DNA of 64,000 nt from Thalassospira profundimaris (GTDB lineage: Bacteria > Pseudomonadota > Alphaproteobacteria > Rhodospirillales > Thalassospiraceae). The stretch lies in contig NZ_JPWI01000018.1 of NCBI RefSeq assembly GCF_003326795.1, positions 1-64,000 of the forward strand, in the 5' to 3' direction. Of this stretch, positions 8,262 to 16,789 are shown piece by piece (positions within the stretch are counted from its first letter, which is position 1; the number at the start of each line of letters is the position of its first letter). The notes under the pieces were generated by a model that made no database searches, was not told where the DNA came from, and saw only the letters and a list, made by a program, of their open reading frames with translations. The position numbers and the translations under genes are program-made.

Positions 8262-9227
8262 TTACAGATCAAGCTCAAGGCGTTCACCGCGAAAACGCGA
8301 AACGCAGGGCATGATGAATTGCTTTGAGGCACGCTGTTCGTCGTCAAGCCAATGGTCGTTATGGGCAATATCGCCTTCACAACTGACGACCTTTGTTTCG
8401 CACTGACCGCACGCCCCGCCACGACACAGGCAATTGACCGGGGTCCCGGATGCCTCGATGGCTTCAAGCAGGCTTTGTTCCGGCCCGACCGTGATATCAA
8501 TTCCGGCCTTTGCCAGATGGACCGAGAATGCCTGTCCGACAGGCGGGGAAAGGAAATGTTCGAAATGGATGTGGGCAGCAGGCCAGCCAAGACCGGTTGC
8601 GGTTTGCACCACGGCTTCAATCATGCCCCTGGGTCCGCAAACATAGACATGGGTGCCAAGCGGCTGATCAGATAAAAGGCCCACCAAATCGGGGCCACCG
8701 CCCGCATCATCGCAATAGCACGATACCTGATCGCCAAAGCGATCCTGCAGGCTGTCCATATAGGCCGCCTGCGAGGCGCTGCGTGCGGCGTAATGCAGTT
8801 CGAACGGCACCCCAAGCTCGGTCGCCTGCGTCATCTGGGCAATGAACGGCGTGATGCCGATACCACCGGCAATCATCAGATGTTTTTTGGCCCGCAGATC
8901 AAGCGCAAACAGGTTTACCGGGGGCGAGATTTTCATCTTCATCCCTGCTTCGACCTTTTCATGCATGAATTTTGAACCACCGCGCCCGTCATCATCCCGC
9001 CGGACCGAGATGGCATATTGCCCGCGTTCAAAGGGCGAGCTCATCAGCGAATAGGCATTTTTGCGTTTGGTCGGACCATCAAGCATTTCAACAACGATAT
9101 GCGCCCCGCCCGAAAAGGCCGGAAGTTCGTCGCCGTCGACATGCTTGAATTCAAAGCGTTTGATGATCGAATTGACTTCGACAACCTTGCTGACCACGAC
9201 CGGAATCAGATGATCGGATGCACTCAT
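8262..9227 (-). CDS. dmmB: Dimethylamine monooxygenase, FAD/[2Fe-2S] reductase subunit
   Basis: A 321-residue phthalate-dioxygenase-reductase-like protein that passes electrons from NAD(P)H to the heme subunit. The ferredoxin-reductase module comes first (flavin-binding RKNAYSLMSSP, nucleotide-binding GGIGITPFIAQ). A C-terminal plant-type [2Fe-2S] domain has the cysteine cluster CLCRGGACGQC plus a later Cys in IMPCVSRF. The start at 9227 is chosen because it overlaps the dmmA stop as ATGA and sits behind a very strong AGGGAGGTG. A longer in-frame start at 9281 would overlap dmmA by about 58 bp. Translational coupling to dmmA is likely. Confidence 0.92.
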   Translation of the reverse strand: MSASDHLIPVVVSKVVEVNSIIKRFEFKHVDGDELPAFSGGAHIVVEMLDGPTKRKNAYSLMSSPFERGQYAISVRRDDDGRGGSKFMHEKVEAGMKMKISPPVNLFALDLRAKKHLMIAGGIGITPFIAQMTQATELGVPFELHYAARSASQAAYMDSLQDRFGDQVSCYCDDAGGGPDLVGLLSDQPLGTHVYVCGPRGMIEAVVQTATGLGWPAAHIHFEHFLSPPVGQAFSVHLAKAGIDITVGPEQSLLEAIEASGTPVNCLCRGGACGQCETKVVSCEGDIAHNDHWLDDEQRASKQFIMPCVSRFRGERLELDL

Positions 9228-9835
9228 TTGAACACCTCCCTGATTTCGATGTCTTCGGTCGGGTCTTCGGCATTGATGCAAACGCCCTGAAAGGCAGCAA
9301 GGCGACGTGAATAATGATCGCGCACCAAAAGCAGCAGGTCACAGGACGGGCATTTGACCGGCTGGGTGGTGACTTTTTCGATCATGGTTTTGCAGTGAAC
9401 GCATTGAACCCGCCGGGCCAGACTGCCGCGATGCTCACACTGGACCGCACTATGATCCAGACCGCATTCCTCGGCCGCAGCCACAGCCTTGCCAATCAGG
9501 GTTTCCGTCCCGGCAAGGTAAAGCTGACTGCCCATTCTGGCATCGGACAACCAGTCACCAAGCCTGGCAACGGCGTCATCAATGGTCGGAAAATGTTCGA
9601 ACCGTTTTGCACCCAATGCATAAAGGGCGGTGATCAGGGCATTTTCACCGGGCGTTGGCACATAAAGAATATGTACCTTTTCCATGAAGTCCCTGGGGGC
9701 GGCTTCGGCCACACGAATAACGCATTCTGCGCCCGAAGCATCGGCGACGAAATAATGCGCAAGGCCCGGCGCGATGGCCAAAGTGCCATAGGTCGGACGT
9801 GAAAGAATGCTTTCTTCTATCAAACTCTCAGACAT
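9224..9835 (-). CDS. dmmA: Dimethylamine monooxygenase subunit DmmA
   Basis: A 203-residue accessory subunit. The C-terminus carries a four-cysteine, rubredoxin- or zinc-ribbon-like knuckle (CVHCKT and CPSCD, about residues 145-172). It is followed by LLLVRDHYSRRLAAFQGVC, which is typical of the DmmA family. The N-terminal half resembles an Rossmann-like domain with no catalytic motif I can name. It overlaps dmmB by 4 bp and lies 81 bp after dmmD, with a hairpin in that gap. Its precise role, electron transfer or assembly, is not settled from sequence. Confidence 0.87.
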   Translation of the reverse strand: MSESLIEESILSRPTYGTLAIAPGLAHYFVADASGAECVIRVAEAAPRDFMEKVHILYVPTPGENALITALYALGAKRFEHFPTIDDAVARLGDWLSDARMGSQLYLAGTETLIGKAVAAAEECGLDHSAVQCEHRGSLARRVQCVHCKTMIEKVTTQPVKCPSCDLLLLVRDHYSRRLAAFQGVCINAEDPTEDIEIREVFK

Positions 9836-9883
9836 GGTAGCGGGGTCCCGTTCTGTCAGAAACCAAAGGATCTGCTTGGCGAT

Positions 9884-9907
9884 CCGGGGGCCTCTGACGG
9901 CCCCCGG
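9884..9907 (-). other. Intercistronic hairpin between dmmD and dmmA
   Basis: A perfect 9-bp GC stem CCGGGGGCC / GGCCCCCGG with a 6-base loop lies directly after the dmmD stop. On the transcribed strand it has no U-tract, so it looks like an RNA-processing or stability element rather than a full terminator. Confidence 0.6.
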
Positions 9908-9916
9908 CGCGGCGCA

Positions 9917-11050
9917 TCAACCCTTGGCAGTTCTTTTGGACTTGGTCGGATCATCGAACGGCATGGTATGGGCCATGCCACCCAACATGCCATCGGCACC
10001 AGCGATTTCCAGACGCACACCCTGTTCGGCACACTCAACGGCCAGTCGGGCAATTGCCATGGTCTGATCCTTAAGCGGGCTATACATCGCGCAGGTCACA
10101 ACGCCGACTTTTTCGCCGTCCCTGAAGACAGCAGCCCCCTCGGCCGGGACTTCCTTGCCATCAAACAGGATGCCGAAAATCTTGAAGCGTTCCTTGCCCT
10201 TCAGACGGTAATGTTCCTCGGCCCCGCGGAAACCGGTCTTGCCGGGACTGACCGTGAAATCAAGGCCAAGCTCCCAAAGGGTGTCGCCCGGACCTTCGTT
10301 TTCGAACGGATACATCTGCGAGTTATCATAAGGGTAAAACAGCAGGTAGCTTTCAACACGCAGCATATCAAGCGTGGTAAAGCGGGTCGGAATGATGCCC
10401 ATATCAGCACCCTCGGCAACGATACGGTCCCAGATCATTCCGGCATCCTGTCCACGACAGAAAATCTCGTAACCGCGTTCACCGGTATAGCCGGTGCGCG
10501 AAATCATTACCGGTGCACCAAACAGCTGGGTTTGCATGTGATGAAAATAGGGAAGATCGCGAATACCCGGCACATATTCAGCCAGATAATCCACCGCAAG
10601 CGGCCCCTGCAATGACAGGTCATGCAGATTGTCATCAAAGCGCACCGATACATCGCGTCCCATGGCCGCACGGGTCAGTTCTTCGTGGCCGGTGCCCGAC
10701 CCATGAACCACCATCCATGAATTCGGCCCCATGCGGTAAATCACGCAATCATCGGTAAATTTGCCCTGATCATTGAGCATGCAGGCATAGACCGACTTGC
10801 CGGGATAGATTTTTTCGACATTGCGCGTGGTGGCGTAGTCAATGACATGCGATGCATGGGGACCGGTGATGTGAACCTTTTTCAGGCCCGAAACATCCAT
10901 GATTCCGGCCTTGGTACGGATGGCGATATATTCCTCGTCCCAATCCTTGTCATAGGTCCATGCCGTTCCCATTCCGCTCCAGTCTTCAAGATTGGAACCG
11001 AGCGCCCGGTGACGGTCGGCAAGTGCGGAAAATCTCCAGCTTGCAGTCAT
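9917..11050 (-). CDS. dmmD: DmmD, GcvT-family tetrahydrofolate-dependent subunit of dimethylamine monooxygenase
   Basis: A 377-residue aminomethyltransferase-fold protein, expected to bind tetrahydrofolate and capture the formaldehyde released during dimethylamine demethylation as 5,10-methylene-THF. Family motifs include SLQGPLAVDYL, ISRTGYTGERGYEIF and the folate-site region TTLDMLRVESYLLF. It starts behind AGGAGG and is the first gene of dmmDABC-tmm. The glycine-cleavage T-protein is excluded by context, as there is no gcvH or gcvP nearby and three other dmm genes follow. Confidence 0.9.
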   Translation of the reverse strand: MTASWRFSALADRHRALGSNLEDWSGMGTAWTYDKDWDEEYIAIRTKAGIMDVSGLKKVHITGPHASHVIDYATTRNVEKIYPGKSVYACMLNDQGKFTDDCVIYRMGPNSWMVVHGSGTGHEELTRAAMGRDVSVRFDDNLHDLSLQGPLAVDYLAEYVPGIRDLPYFHHMQTQLFGAPVMISRTGYTGERGYEIFCRGQDAGMIWDRIVAEGADMGIIPTRFTTLDMLRVESYLLFYPYDNSQMYPFENEGPGDTLWELGLDFTVSPGKTGFRGAEEHYRLKGKERFKIFGILFDGKEVPAEGAAVFRDGEKVGVVTCAMYSPLKDQTMAIARLAVECAEQGVRLEIAGADGMLGGMAHTMPFDDPTKSKRTAKG

Positions 11051-11513
11051 TGTGATGGCCTCCTGATTTTGATCGCCCTTTCGCGCAATCAGCGCGCAAT
11101 TATTGGCTTTTTATGTTCTCCATTCTGGCGGCAAGTTGTTCGCGAACGCAATAATTATTTTTCATCTAGTTAAATATTTATTCCTCAAGTGCTATTTTCT
11201 GCGGCATCGCAATAATTTATTTGCCCTGCGGGAAACCCGCGAAGTCGGAAAATGATTTTCCCTGTAGTTGATAAATCTTTCCTGGCAGTTTAAATGAATC
11301 AGCAAGGCATGATTGTCGTTCGACAGCACAATTCGTTGCGACGCAATGGCCAAAAGTAAAAGACAGCCGCAAAAGCGGTCCGACAGGAAACGATCAGGAA
11401 ATGCGCCGGCCCGCCTGACTGCGGCCCCGGTGGCGAAGGAAGCCGCCACGATGGCAGATACGAATTCGAAGACGCCGAAACACAGCAATTCAAATAGCGA
11501 GCAAGGACACAGC
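11051..11513. promoter_or_regulatory. Divergent control region between dmmD and the XRE-cupin regulator
   Basis: AT-rich DNA between divergent genes. A direct repeat GCAATAATTATTT / GCAATAATTTATTT occurs at about 11148-11160 and 11209-11222, with a related GCGCAATTATTGG at 11095-11107. TCTCCATTC at 11117-11125 matches one arm of the mgsA leader palindrome (12236-12265). Open-frame sequence from 11313 and an ATG at 11346 could extend the regulator upstream, but that segment is low-complexity and basic and has weaker ribosome-binding sites. Confidence 0.45.
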
Positions 11514-12155
11514 ATGGACTCCATGAACAAACCGGCCGCCCTCACCCAGGACCCGCATGCTCTTCGTGAGCCGAAGGAGAACAATCTGGAAATCGCGATC
11601 GGGCATGAAGTTCGCGCCTTGCGCAAGAAACTTGGCATCACCATCGCCGATCTGGCATCGGCAACCGGCATCTCGATGGGGATGCTGTCAAAGATTGAAA
11701 ATGGTGTGACATCGCCGTCGCTGACATCGCTTCAGGCGCTGGCAAGTGCGCTGGGCGTGCCGCTGACCGATTTCTTCCGCCGCTATGAGGAACCGCGTAA
11801 TGCGGTGTTTGTCAAATCGGGCGAAGGCATTGCCATTGAACGGCGCGGCACGCGCGCGGGCCATGAATATAACCTGCTTGGGCATATTGATAACAATACC
11901 AGCGGTGTTGTGGTCGAACCCTATTTGCTGACACTGACCGAGGAGTCGAGCAGCTTCCCCGCCTTCCAGCATGAAGGCATGGAATTCATCTATATGCTTG
12001 AGGGTGAAGTGCGTTATCGCCACGGGGATCAGCTTTATTACATGCAAGCCGGTGACAGCCTGTTTTTTGACGCAGATGCACGCCACGGACCGGAAGAACT
12101 TCTTTCATTTCCAATCCGTTACCTGTCGATCATCTGCTATCCTGCACGGGCGTAA
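11514..12155 (+). CDS. XRE-family transcriptional regulator with C-terminal cupin domain
   Basis: A 213-residue protein with a Cro/CI-type helix-turn-helix at about 29-85 (LRKKLGITIADLASATGIS, MLSKIENG) and a cupin-2 effector domain at about 125-205 (HEGMEFIYMLEGEVRYRHGD). The ATG at 11514 has AAGGA seven bases upstream and gives the usual family length. In-frame starts at 11346 and 11451 would add 56 or 21 low-complexity residues. It stands between the divergent dmmDABC-tmm operon and mgsABC-gmaS, so it is the obvious candidate regulator of both. The ligand is unknown; methylamine or gamma-glutamylmethylamide would be reasonable guesses. Confidence 0.85.
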   Translation: MDSMNKPAALTQDPHALREPKENNLEIAIGHEVRALRKKLGITIADLASATGISMGMLSKIENGVTSPSLTSLQALASALGVPLTDFFRRYEEPRNAVFVKSGEGIAIERRGTRAGHEYNLLGHIDNNTSGVVVEPYLLTLTEESSSFPAFQHEGMEFIYMLEGEVRYRHGDQLYYMQAGDSLFFDADARHGPEELLSFPIRYLSIICYPARA

Positions 12156-12158
12156 ACT

Positions 12159-12175
12159 TTCTTCACGGTGAAGAA
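12159..12175. promoter_or_regulatory. Palindrome TTCTTCACGGTGAAGAA after the XRE-cupin gene
   Basis: A 17-bp inverted repeat with 8-bp arms around one central base, 4 bp after the regulator stop and 98 bp upstream of mgsA. It is followed by TATAAT at 12176-12181. It could be an operator overlapping the mgs promoter or a weak terminator; no T-tract follows. Confidence 0.4.
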
Positions 12176-12235
12176 TATAATTCACCCTGATGAAATTTTT
12201 ATTCTTAAGAGTTGATTCCGTAATCGCGAGCAGTT

Positions 12236-12265
12236 AGTCTCCATTCCAGCAACAGAATGGAGACT
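12236..12265 (+). promoter_or_regulatory. Leader stem-loop of mgsA that covers the ribosome-binding site
   Basis: A perfect 11-bp inverted repeat AGTCTCCATTC / GAATGGAGACT with an 8-base loop ends 8 bases before the mgsA ATG. The only good ribosome-binding sequence, GGAG at 12259-12262, lies inside the 3' arm. It would be hidden when the RNA folds. As DNA it could equally be a protein-binding dyad. Confidence 0.55.
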
Positions 12266-12273
12266 GTCCTGCC

Positions 12274-13170
12274 ATGTGCGGCATTGTTGGTTTATTCCTT
12301 AAAGATAAAAGTCTGGAACCGCAGCTCGGCACTTTGCTGTCGGAAATGCTGGTGACCATGACCGATCGCGGCCCTGATAGTGCGGGGATCGCCATTTATG
12401 GTGCAGATCAGAACAATCTGGCCAAACTCACAATTCAGTCCCCGGACCCTGAAACCGACTTCGCCGGTCTGACCGATGAATTGCGCGCAGCCGGGATTTC
12501 AAATGCATCCATCCTGCCCAAAAGCACGCATGCGGTCATCACGGTTGCCGCCGACCAGATCGATGCCACCCGCAAGGCGCTTGGCGAATTGCGCCCGAAT
12601 GTCCGGGTGATGGGCACGGGCAGTGTCATGGAAATCTATAAGGAAGTCGGCCTTCCCAAGGATGTGCTCGAACGGTTCAAGATTTCCGACATGTCGGGCA
12701 CGCACGGCATTGGCCATACCCGTATGGCAACCGAAAGTGCGGTGACCACCCTTGGCGCGCATCCGTTTTCGACCGGACTGGACCAATGCCTTGTCCATAA
12801 CGGGTCGCTTTCCAACCACAACAACCTGCGCCGTGAACTGTCCCATCAGGGCATTCACATGGAAACCGAAAACGATTCCGAGGTTGCTGCAGCCTATCTG
12901 ACCGGTGAAATGGACAAGGGCAAGAACCTTGGCGAAGCACTGACCAGCGCGCTTGATGACCTTGACGGGTTTTTCACCTTTGTCGTTGGCACCAAGTCGG
13001 GCTTTGGCGTCGTGCGCGATCCGATTGCCTGCAAGCCCGCCGTGATGGCCGAAACCGATGCCTATGTCGCGTTCGGGTCGGAATATCGCGCGCTTGTGAA
13101 CCTGCCTGGCATCGAGGATGCCCGGGTTTGGGAACCGGAACCGGCCACGGTTTATTTCTGGGAACACTGA
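12274..13170 (+). CDS. mgsA: N-methylglutamate synthase subunit A (class II glutamine amidotransferase-like)
   Basis: A 298-residue Ntn-type amidotransferase domain protein beginning MCGIVGLF, so the catalytic Cys becomes N-terminal after Met removal. Further class II motifs are GTHGIGHTRMATES and LVHNGSLSNHNNLRREL. It corresponds to the glutaminase domain of glutamate synthase split off as its own subunit (GlxB/MgsA). With MgsB and MgsC it makes N-methylglutamate from gamma-glutamylmethylamide and 2-oxoglutarate. It is first in mgsA-mgsB-mgsC-gmaS. Pairing with gmaS and dmm genes favours the methylamine role over plain glutamate synthesis. Confidence 0.9.
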   Translation: MCGIVGLFLKDKSLEPQLGTLLSEMLVTMTDRGPDSAGIAIYGADQNNLAKLTIQSPDPETDFAGLTDELRAAGISNASILPKSTHAVITVAADQIDATRKALGELRPNVRVMGTGSVMEIYKEVGLPKDVLERFKISDMSGTHGIGHTRMATESAVTTLGAHPFSTGLDQCLVHNGSLSNHNNLRRELSHQGIHMETENDSEVAAAYLTGEMDKGKNLGEALTSALDDLDGFFTFVVGTKSGFGVVRDPIACKPAVMAETDAYVAFGSEYRALVNLPGIEDARVWEPEPATVYFWEH

Positions 13171-13254
13171 TTATCAAGAACCCTGTCGGGTGCAGCGACA
13201 GCGCGCCCCGACCCGACCGCCCGATTGGTGCGGTCGCTTAAGGAAGGAACACAC

Positions 13255-13941
13255 ATGCCAGTGTTTGATCTTGCAACCACCGAACTGCGCGCGCTGAATG
13301 CGTCACTTCATGCGCTTGATAAAAATGGTGAGAACGCGGAATTCGAAGTCATCAATCCGCGTGGCGCCCATGCGGTTGCTGTCGGGATTGATGCCCCGGT
13401 CGATGTCCATATCAAGGGCAGTGTCGGCTATTACTGTGCGGGCATGAATGAAACCGCCAATATCACGGTCCACGGCCATGCCGGTCCGGGTGTGGCGGAA
13501 AACATGATGTCCGGCAAGGTCGTGATCAAGGGCGATGCCAGCCAGTATGCCGGGGCAACCGCCCATGGGGGCTTGCTGGTGATCGAAGGCAATGCCTCGT
13601 CACGGTGCGGCATCTCGATGAAAGGCATCGACATCGTGGTCAAAGGCAATATCGGCCATATGTCGGCCTTCATGGCGCAATCGGGCAATCTTGTTGTTCT
13701 TGGCGATGCCGGGGACGCGCTGGGCGATTCACTTTATGAGGCGCGGCTTTTCGTGCGCGGCAAGGTCAAGTCGCTGGGTGCTGACTGTATCAAAAAGGAC
13801 ATGCGCCCCGAACATATCGAGCTTCTGGGCAAGCTTCTGTCCGATGCGGGCATTACCGATGTGAAACCCGAAGAGTTCACGCGATATGGCTCTGCCCGCC
13901 AGCTTTACAACTTCAATATCGACAATGCCGACGCTTATTGA
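13255..13941 (+). CDS. mgsB: N-methylglutamate synthase subunit B (GXGXG domain)
   Basis: A 228-residue protein made almost entirely of the right-handed beta-helix (GXGXG) that forms the C-terminal domain of glutamate synthase large subunits. Repeating V-x-G-x-A/D turns are visible from about residue 50 to 190 (GSVGYYCAGM, GHAGPGVAENM, GNASSRCGISM, GDAGDALGDS). The start at 13255 follows AAGGAAGG; an upstream in-frame start at 13225 lacks this. It is a structural or gating part of the three-subunit MgsABC complex. Confidence 0.9.
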   Translation: MPVFDLATTELRALNASLHALDKNGENAEFEVINPRGAHAVAVGIDAPVDVHIKGSVGYYCAGMNETANITVHGHAGPGVAENMMSGKVVIKGDASQYAGATAHGGLLVIEGNASSRCGISMKGIDIVVKGNIGHMSAFMAQSGNLVVLGDAGDALGDSLYEARLFVRGKVKSLGADCIKKDMRPEHIELLGKLLSDAGITDVKPEEFTRYGSARQLYNFNIDNADAY

Positions 13942-13987
13942 CGCGCAGCGCTGAAACATCGTTTCAGCCCAGAAACAGGATCAGACC

Positions 13988-15316
13988 ATGAGCCACAAAC
14001 ATCCCGTTACCACGCCGCGCAAATCGGCAACCTTTGATGATTACACCCTTTCGGAAATCCGTCGTGCGGCTGCCACGGGCATCTATGACATTCGCGGAAG
14101 CGGCACCAAACGCAAGGTCCCGCATTTTGACGATCTTTTGTTCCTTGGTGCATCGATGTCACGTTATCCGCTCGAAGGATATCGCGAGAAATGCGAAACC
14201 TCGGTGACGCTCGGTACGCGCTTTGCCAAGAAACCGATTGAGCTGAAAATTCCGATTACCATCGCGGGGATGAGTTTTGGCTCTCTTTCCGGTCCGGCCA
14301 AAGAAGCACTTGGACGCGGGGCCACCCTTGCGGGCACGTCGACCACAACGGGTGATGGCGGCATGACCGAAGAAGAACGTGGTCATTCCGAAACCCTTGT
14401 ATATCAGTATCTGCCGTCACGTTACGGCATGAACCCGCGCGATTTGAAACGCGCCGATGCGATTGAAATCGTCATTGGTCAGGGTGCAAAACCGGGCGGC
14501 GGCGGCATGTTGCTGGGTCAGAAAATCTCGGATCGTGTCGCCCATATGCGCAACCTGCCCAAGGGCATTGACCAGCGTTCCGCCTGCCGTCATCCGGACT
14601 GGACCGGCCCGGATGATCTTGAGATTAAAATTCAGGAACTGCGCGAGATTACCGACTGGGAAAAGCCGATCTTTATCAAGGTTGGCGGGGCACGCCCCTA
14701 TTACGATGTTGCGCTTGCGGTCAAGGCCGGTGCCGATGTCATCGTACTTGACGGGATGCAGGGCGGCACGGCCGCGACCCAGGAAGTGTTTATTGAACAT
14801 GTCGGTCAGCCGACCCTTGCCTGCATCCGCCCGGCGGTAAAAGCGTTGCAAGACATGGGAATGCATCGCAAAGTACAATTGATCGTATCTGGCGGCATTC
14901 GCAATGGCGCAGACGTGGCAAAGGCATTGGCCCTTGGCGCGGACGCTGTTTCCATCGGCACCGCCGCACTGGTCGCCATCGGGGACAATGACCCCAAATG
15001 GGAAGAAGACTATAACGCGCTTGGTACCACTGCCGGTGCTTATGACGATTGGCATGAAGGCCGTGATCCCGCAGGCATCACGACCCAGGATGCCGACCTG
15101 ATGAAACGGGTTGACCCGATTGCCGCCGGTCGGCGTCTGGCCAACTACCTGAAGGTCATGACACTTGAAGCGCAAACAATTGCGCGCGCCTGCGGCAAAA
15201 ATCATGTGCACAACCTCGAACCCGAGGATCTGTGCGCACTGAATATCGAAGCGGCGGCCATGGCCGGTGTACCGCTTGCCGGGACCAGTTGGATTCCCGG
15301 TCAGGGAGGATTCTAG
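13988..15316 (+). CDS. mgsC: N-methylglutamate synthase subunit C (FMN-binding glutamate synthase domain)
   Basis: A 442-residue TIM-barrel FMN enzyme equivalent to the synthase domain of GltB (GlxD/MgsC). Diagnostic segments are ITIAGMSFGSLSGPAKEAL, GQGAKPGGGGMLLGQKIS, FIKVGGARPYYDVALAVKAG, VLDGMQGGTAATQEV and VSGGIRNGADVAKALALGAD. The C-terminal CGKNHVHNLEPEDLCALN closes the domain. It performs the reductive condensation that makes N-methylglutamate. It starts 46 bp after mgsB, and a hairpin separates it from gmaS. Confidence 0.92.
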   Translation: MSHKHPVTTPRKSATFDDYTLSEIRRAAATGIYDIRGSGTKRKVPHFDDLLFLGASMSRYPLEGYREKCETSVTLGTRFAKKPIELKIPITIAGMSFGSLSGPAKEALGRGATLAGTSTTTGDGGMTEEERGHSETLVYQYLPSRYGMNPRDLKRADAIEIVIGQGAKPGGGGMLLGQKISDRVAHMRNLPKGIDQRSACRHPDWTGPDDLEIKIQELREITDWEKPIFIKVGGARPYYDVALAVKAGADVIVLDGMQGGTAATQEVFIEHVGQPTLACIRPAVKALQDMGMHRKVQLIVSGGIRNGADVAKALALGADAVSIGTAALVAIGDNDPKWEEDYNALGTTAGAYDDWHEGRDPAGITTQDADLMKRVDPIAAGRRLANYLKVMTLEAQTIARACGKNHVHNLEPEDLCALNIEAAAMAGVPLAGTSWIPGQGGF

Positions 15317-15338
15317 AACATTAACGCACCACCGGAAC

Positions 15339-15360
15339 CGGTGTGCCTTTTGGCACGCCG
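15339..15360 (+). other. Intercistronic hairpin between mgsC and gmaS
   Basis: A 9-bp stem CGGTGTGCC / GGCACGCCG with one G-U pair and a TTTT loop lies 23 bp after the mgsC stop. A competing hairpin CACCGG-AA-CCGGTG (15330-15343) overlaps it. No U-tract follows. Confidence 0.5.
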
Positions 15361-15402
15361 GGATAACCGTTGGCACTGCATAAAATTCGTCAGGGGACTT
15401 CA

Positions 15403-16707
15403 ATGACCAAGGATCTATCAGCCTTTGCCCGGGAACGCGGCATAAAGTATTTCATGATCAGCTATACCGACCTGTTTGGTGGACAGCGCGCCAAACTTGT
15501 TCCCACCCAGGCGATTGCTGACATGCAGGAAGACGGCGCAGGATTCGCAGGATTTGCCACATGGCTTGACCTCAGCCCGGCCCATCCGGACATGTTTGCT
15601 GTGCCCGACCCTGATTCTGTCATTCAATTGCCGTGGAAACCCGATGTTGCCTGGGTAGCCGCCGATTGCGTGATGGAAGGCCAGCCTCTTGAACAGGCCC
15701 CGCGCAATGTCCTTAAGGCCCAGATTGCCAAGGCTGCGAAGCTTGGCCTGAATGTCAAAACCGGCGTCGAGGCGGAATTCTTCCTGATCACCGAGGACGG
15801 CGCATCGATCTCCGATGCTGCAGATACCGCGGAAAAGCCCTGTTATGACCAGCAGGCGGTCATGCGCCGCTATGACGTGATTGCAGAAATCTGTGATTAC
15901 ATGCTGGAACTGGGCTGGGGTGCGTATCAGAACGACCATGAAGACGCCAATGGCCAGTTTGAAATGAACTGGGAATTTGATGATGCGCTTAAAACCGCAG
16001 ACAAACATTCCTTCTTCAAGTTCATGGTCAAATCGATTGCCGAAAAGCATGGCCTGCGTGCGACCTTCATGCCCAAGCCCTTTGCCGGGCAGACCGGCAA
16101 TGGTTGCCACTGCCATGTGTCGGTCTGGAACGATGCCAGGGAAAATGCCTTTTCCGACAAAAATGCGCCGTTCGGCCTGTCGGCCAAGGGCAAGCACTTC
16201 CTTGGCGGCATCATGAACCATGCATCCGCCATGGCGGCGATCACCAACCCGACGGTCAATTCATACAAGCGTATCAATGCACCACGGACCATCTCGGGGG
16301 CAACATGGGCCCCGAATTCCGTGACCTGGACTGGCAATAACCGTACCCATATGGTGCGCGTACCGGGACCGGGACGTTTTGAATTGCGCCTGCCAGACGG
16401 GGCTGTAAACCCCTATTTGTTGCAGGCCGTGATCATCGCAGCCGGACTGGATGGCATGGCCAATACCGCCGATCCGGGACCGCATTACGACATCGACATG
16501 TATGAAGAAGGTCATCTGGTCAAGGACGCGCCGCGTTTGCCGCTTAACCTTCTTGATGCCGTGCGTGAATTTGGTCGTAACGAGGCGCTTCAGGCCGAAT
16601 TGGGCATGGCGTTTTCCAAGGCGTTTCTCAAGCTCAAGCAAAAAGAATGGAATTCATACGTATCGCATTTCTCGCAATGGGAACGCGAAAATACGCTTGA
16701 TATCTGA
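15403..16707 (+). CDS. gmaS: Gamma-glutamylmethylamide synthetase (glutamine synthetase family)
   Basis: A 434-residue glutamine-synthetase fold enzyme that ligates methylamine to glutamate using ATP. Catalytic-domain signatures are visible: KTGVEAEFFLI, the ATP-site motif QTGNGCHCHVSVWND (GNGxHxHxS type), NSYKRINAPRTISGATWAPNSVTW and RVPGPGRFELRLPDGAVNPYLLQA. Length fits GmaS/GlnT-type enzymes rather than the larger housekeeping GlnA. The start at 15403 follows CAGGGGAC; the in-frame start at 15370 is unsupported. It is the last gene of the mgs operon. The product feeds MgsABC directly. Confidence 0.92.
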   Translation: MTKDLSAFARERGIKYFMISYTDLFGGQRAKLVPTQAIADMQEDGAGFAGFATWLDLSPAHPDMFAVPDPDSVIQLPWKPDVAWVAADCVMEGQPLEQAPRNVLKAQIAKAAKLGLNVKTGVEAEFFLITEDGASISDAADTAEKPCYDQQAVMRRYDVIAEICDYMLELGWGAYQNDHEDANGQFEMNWEFDDALKTADKHSFFKFMVKSIAEKHGLRATFMPKPFAGQTGNGCHCHVSVWNDARENAFSDKNAPFGLSAKGKHFLGGIMNHASAMAAITNPTVNSYKRINAPRTISGATWAPNSVTWTGNNRTHMVRVPGPGRFELRLPDGAVNPYLLQAVIIAAGLDGMANTADPGPHYDIDMYEEGHLVKDAPRLPLNLLDAVREFGRNEALQAELGMAFSKAFLKLKQKEWNSYVSHFSQWERENTLDI

Positions 16708-16715
16708 TGCTTCTG

Positions 16716-16759
16716 CCCGGCCCCAAGACATTCCCCGATGGACGGGGCCGGGTTATTTT
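16716..16759 (+). terminator. Terminator of the mgsABC-gmaS operon
   Basis: A 9-bp stem CCCGGCCCC / GGGGCCGGG (16716-16724 and 16744-16752) is followed by TTATTTTC, between gmaS and purU. The 19-base loop makes partial read-through possible. Confidence 0.7.
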
Positions 16760-16789
16760 CAATCACTGCCAATTTGAAAGCCAGACGAG

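Noticed and set aside
7159..8406. 415-codon plus-strand ORF across dmmC
   Set aside because: Antisense to a recognised DUF3445 gene; the translation shows no domain.
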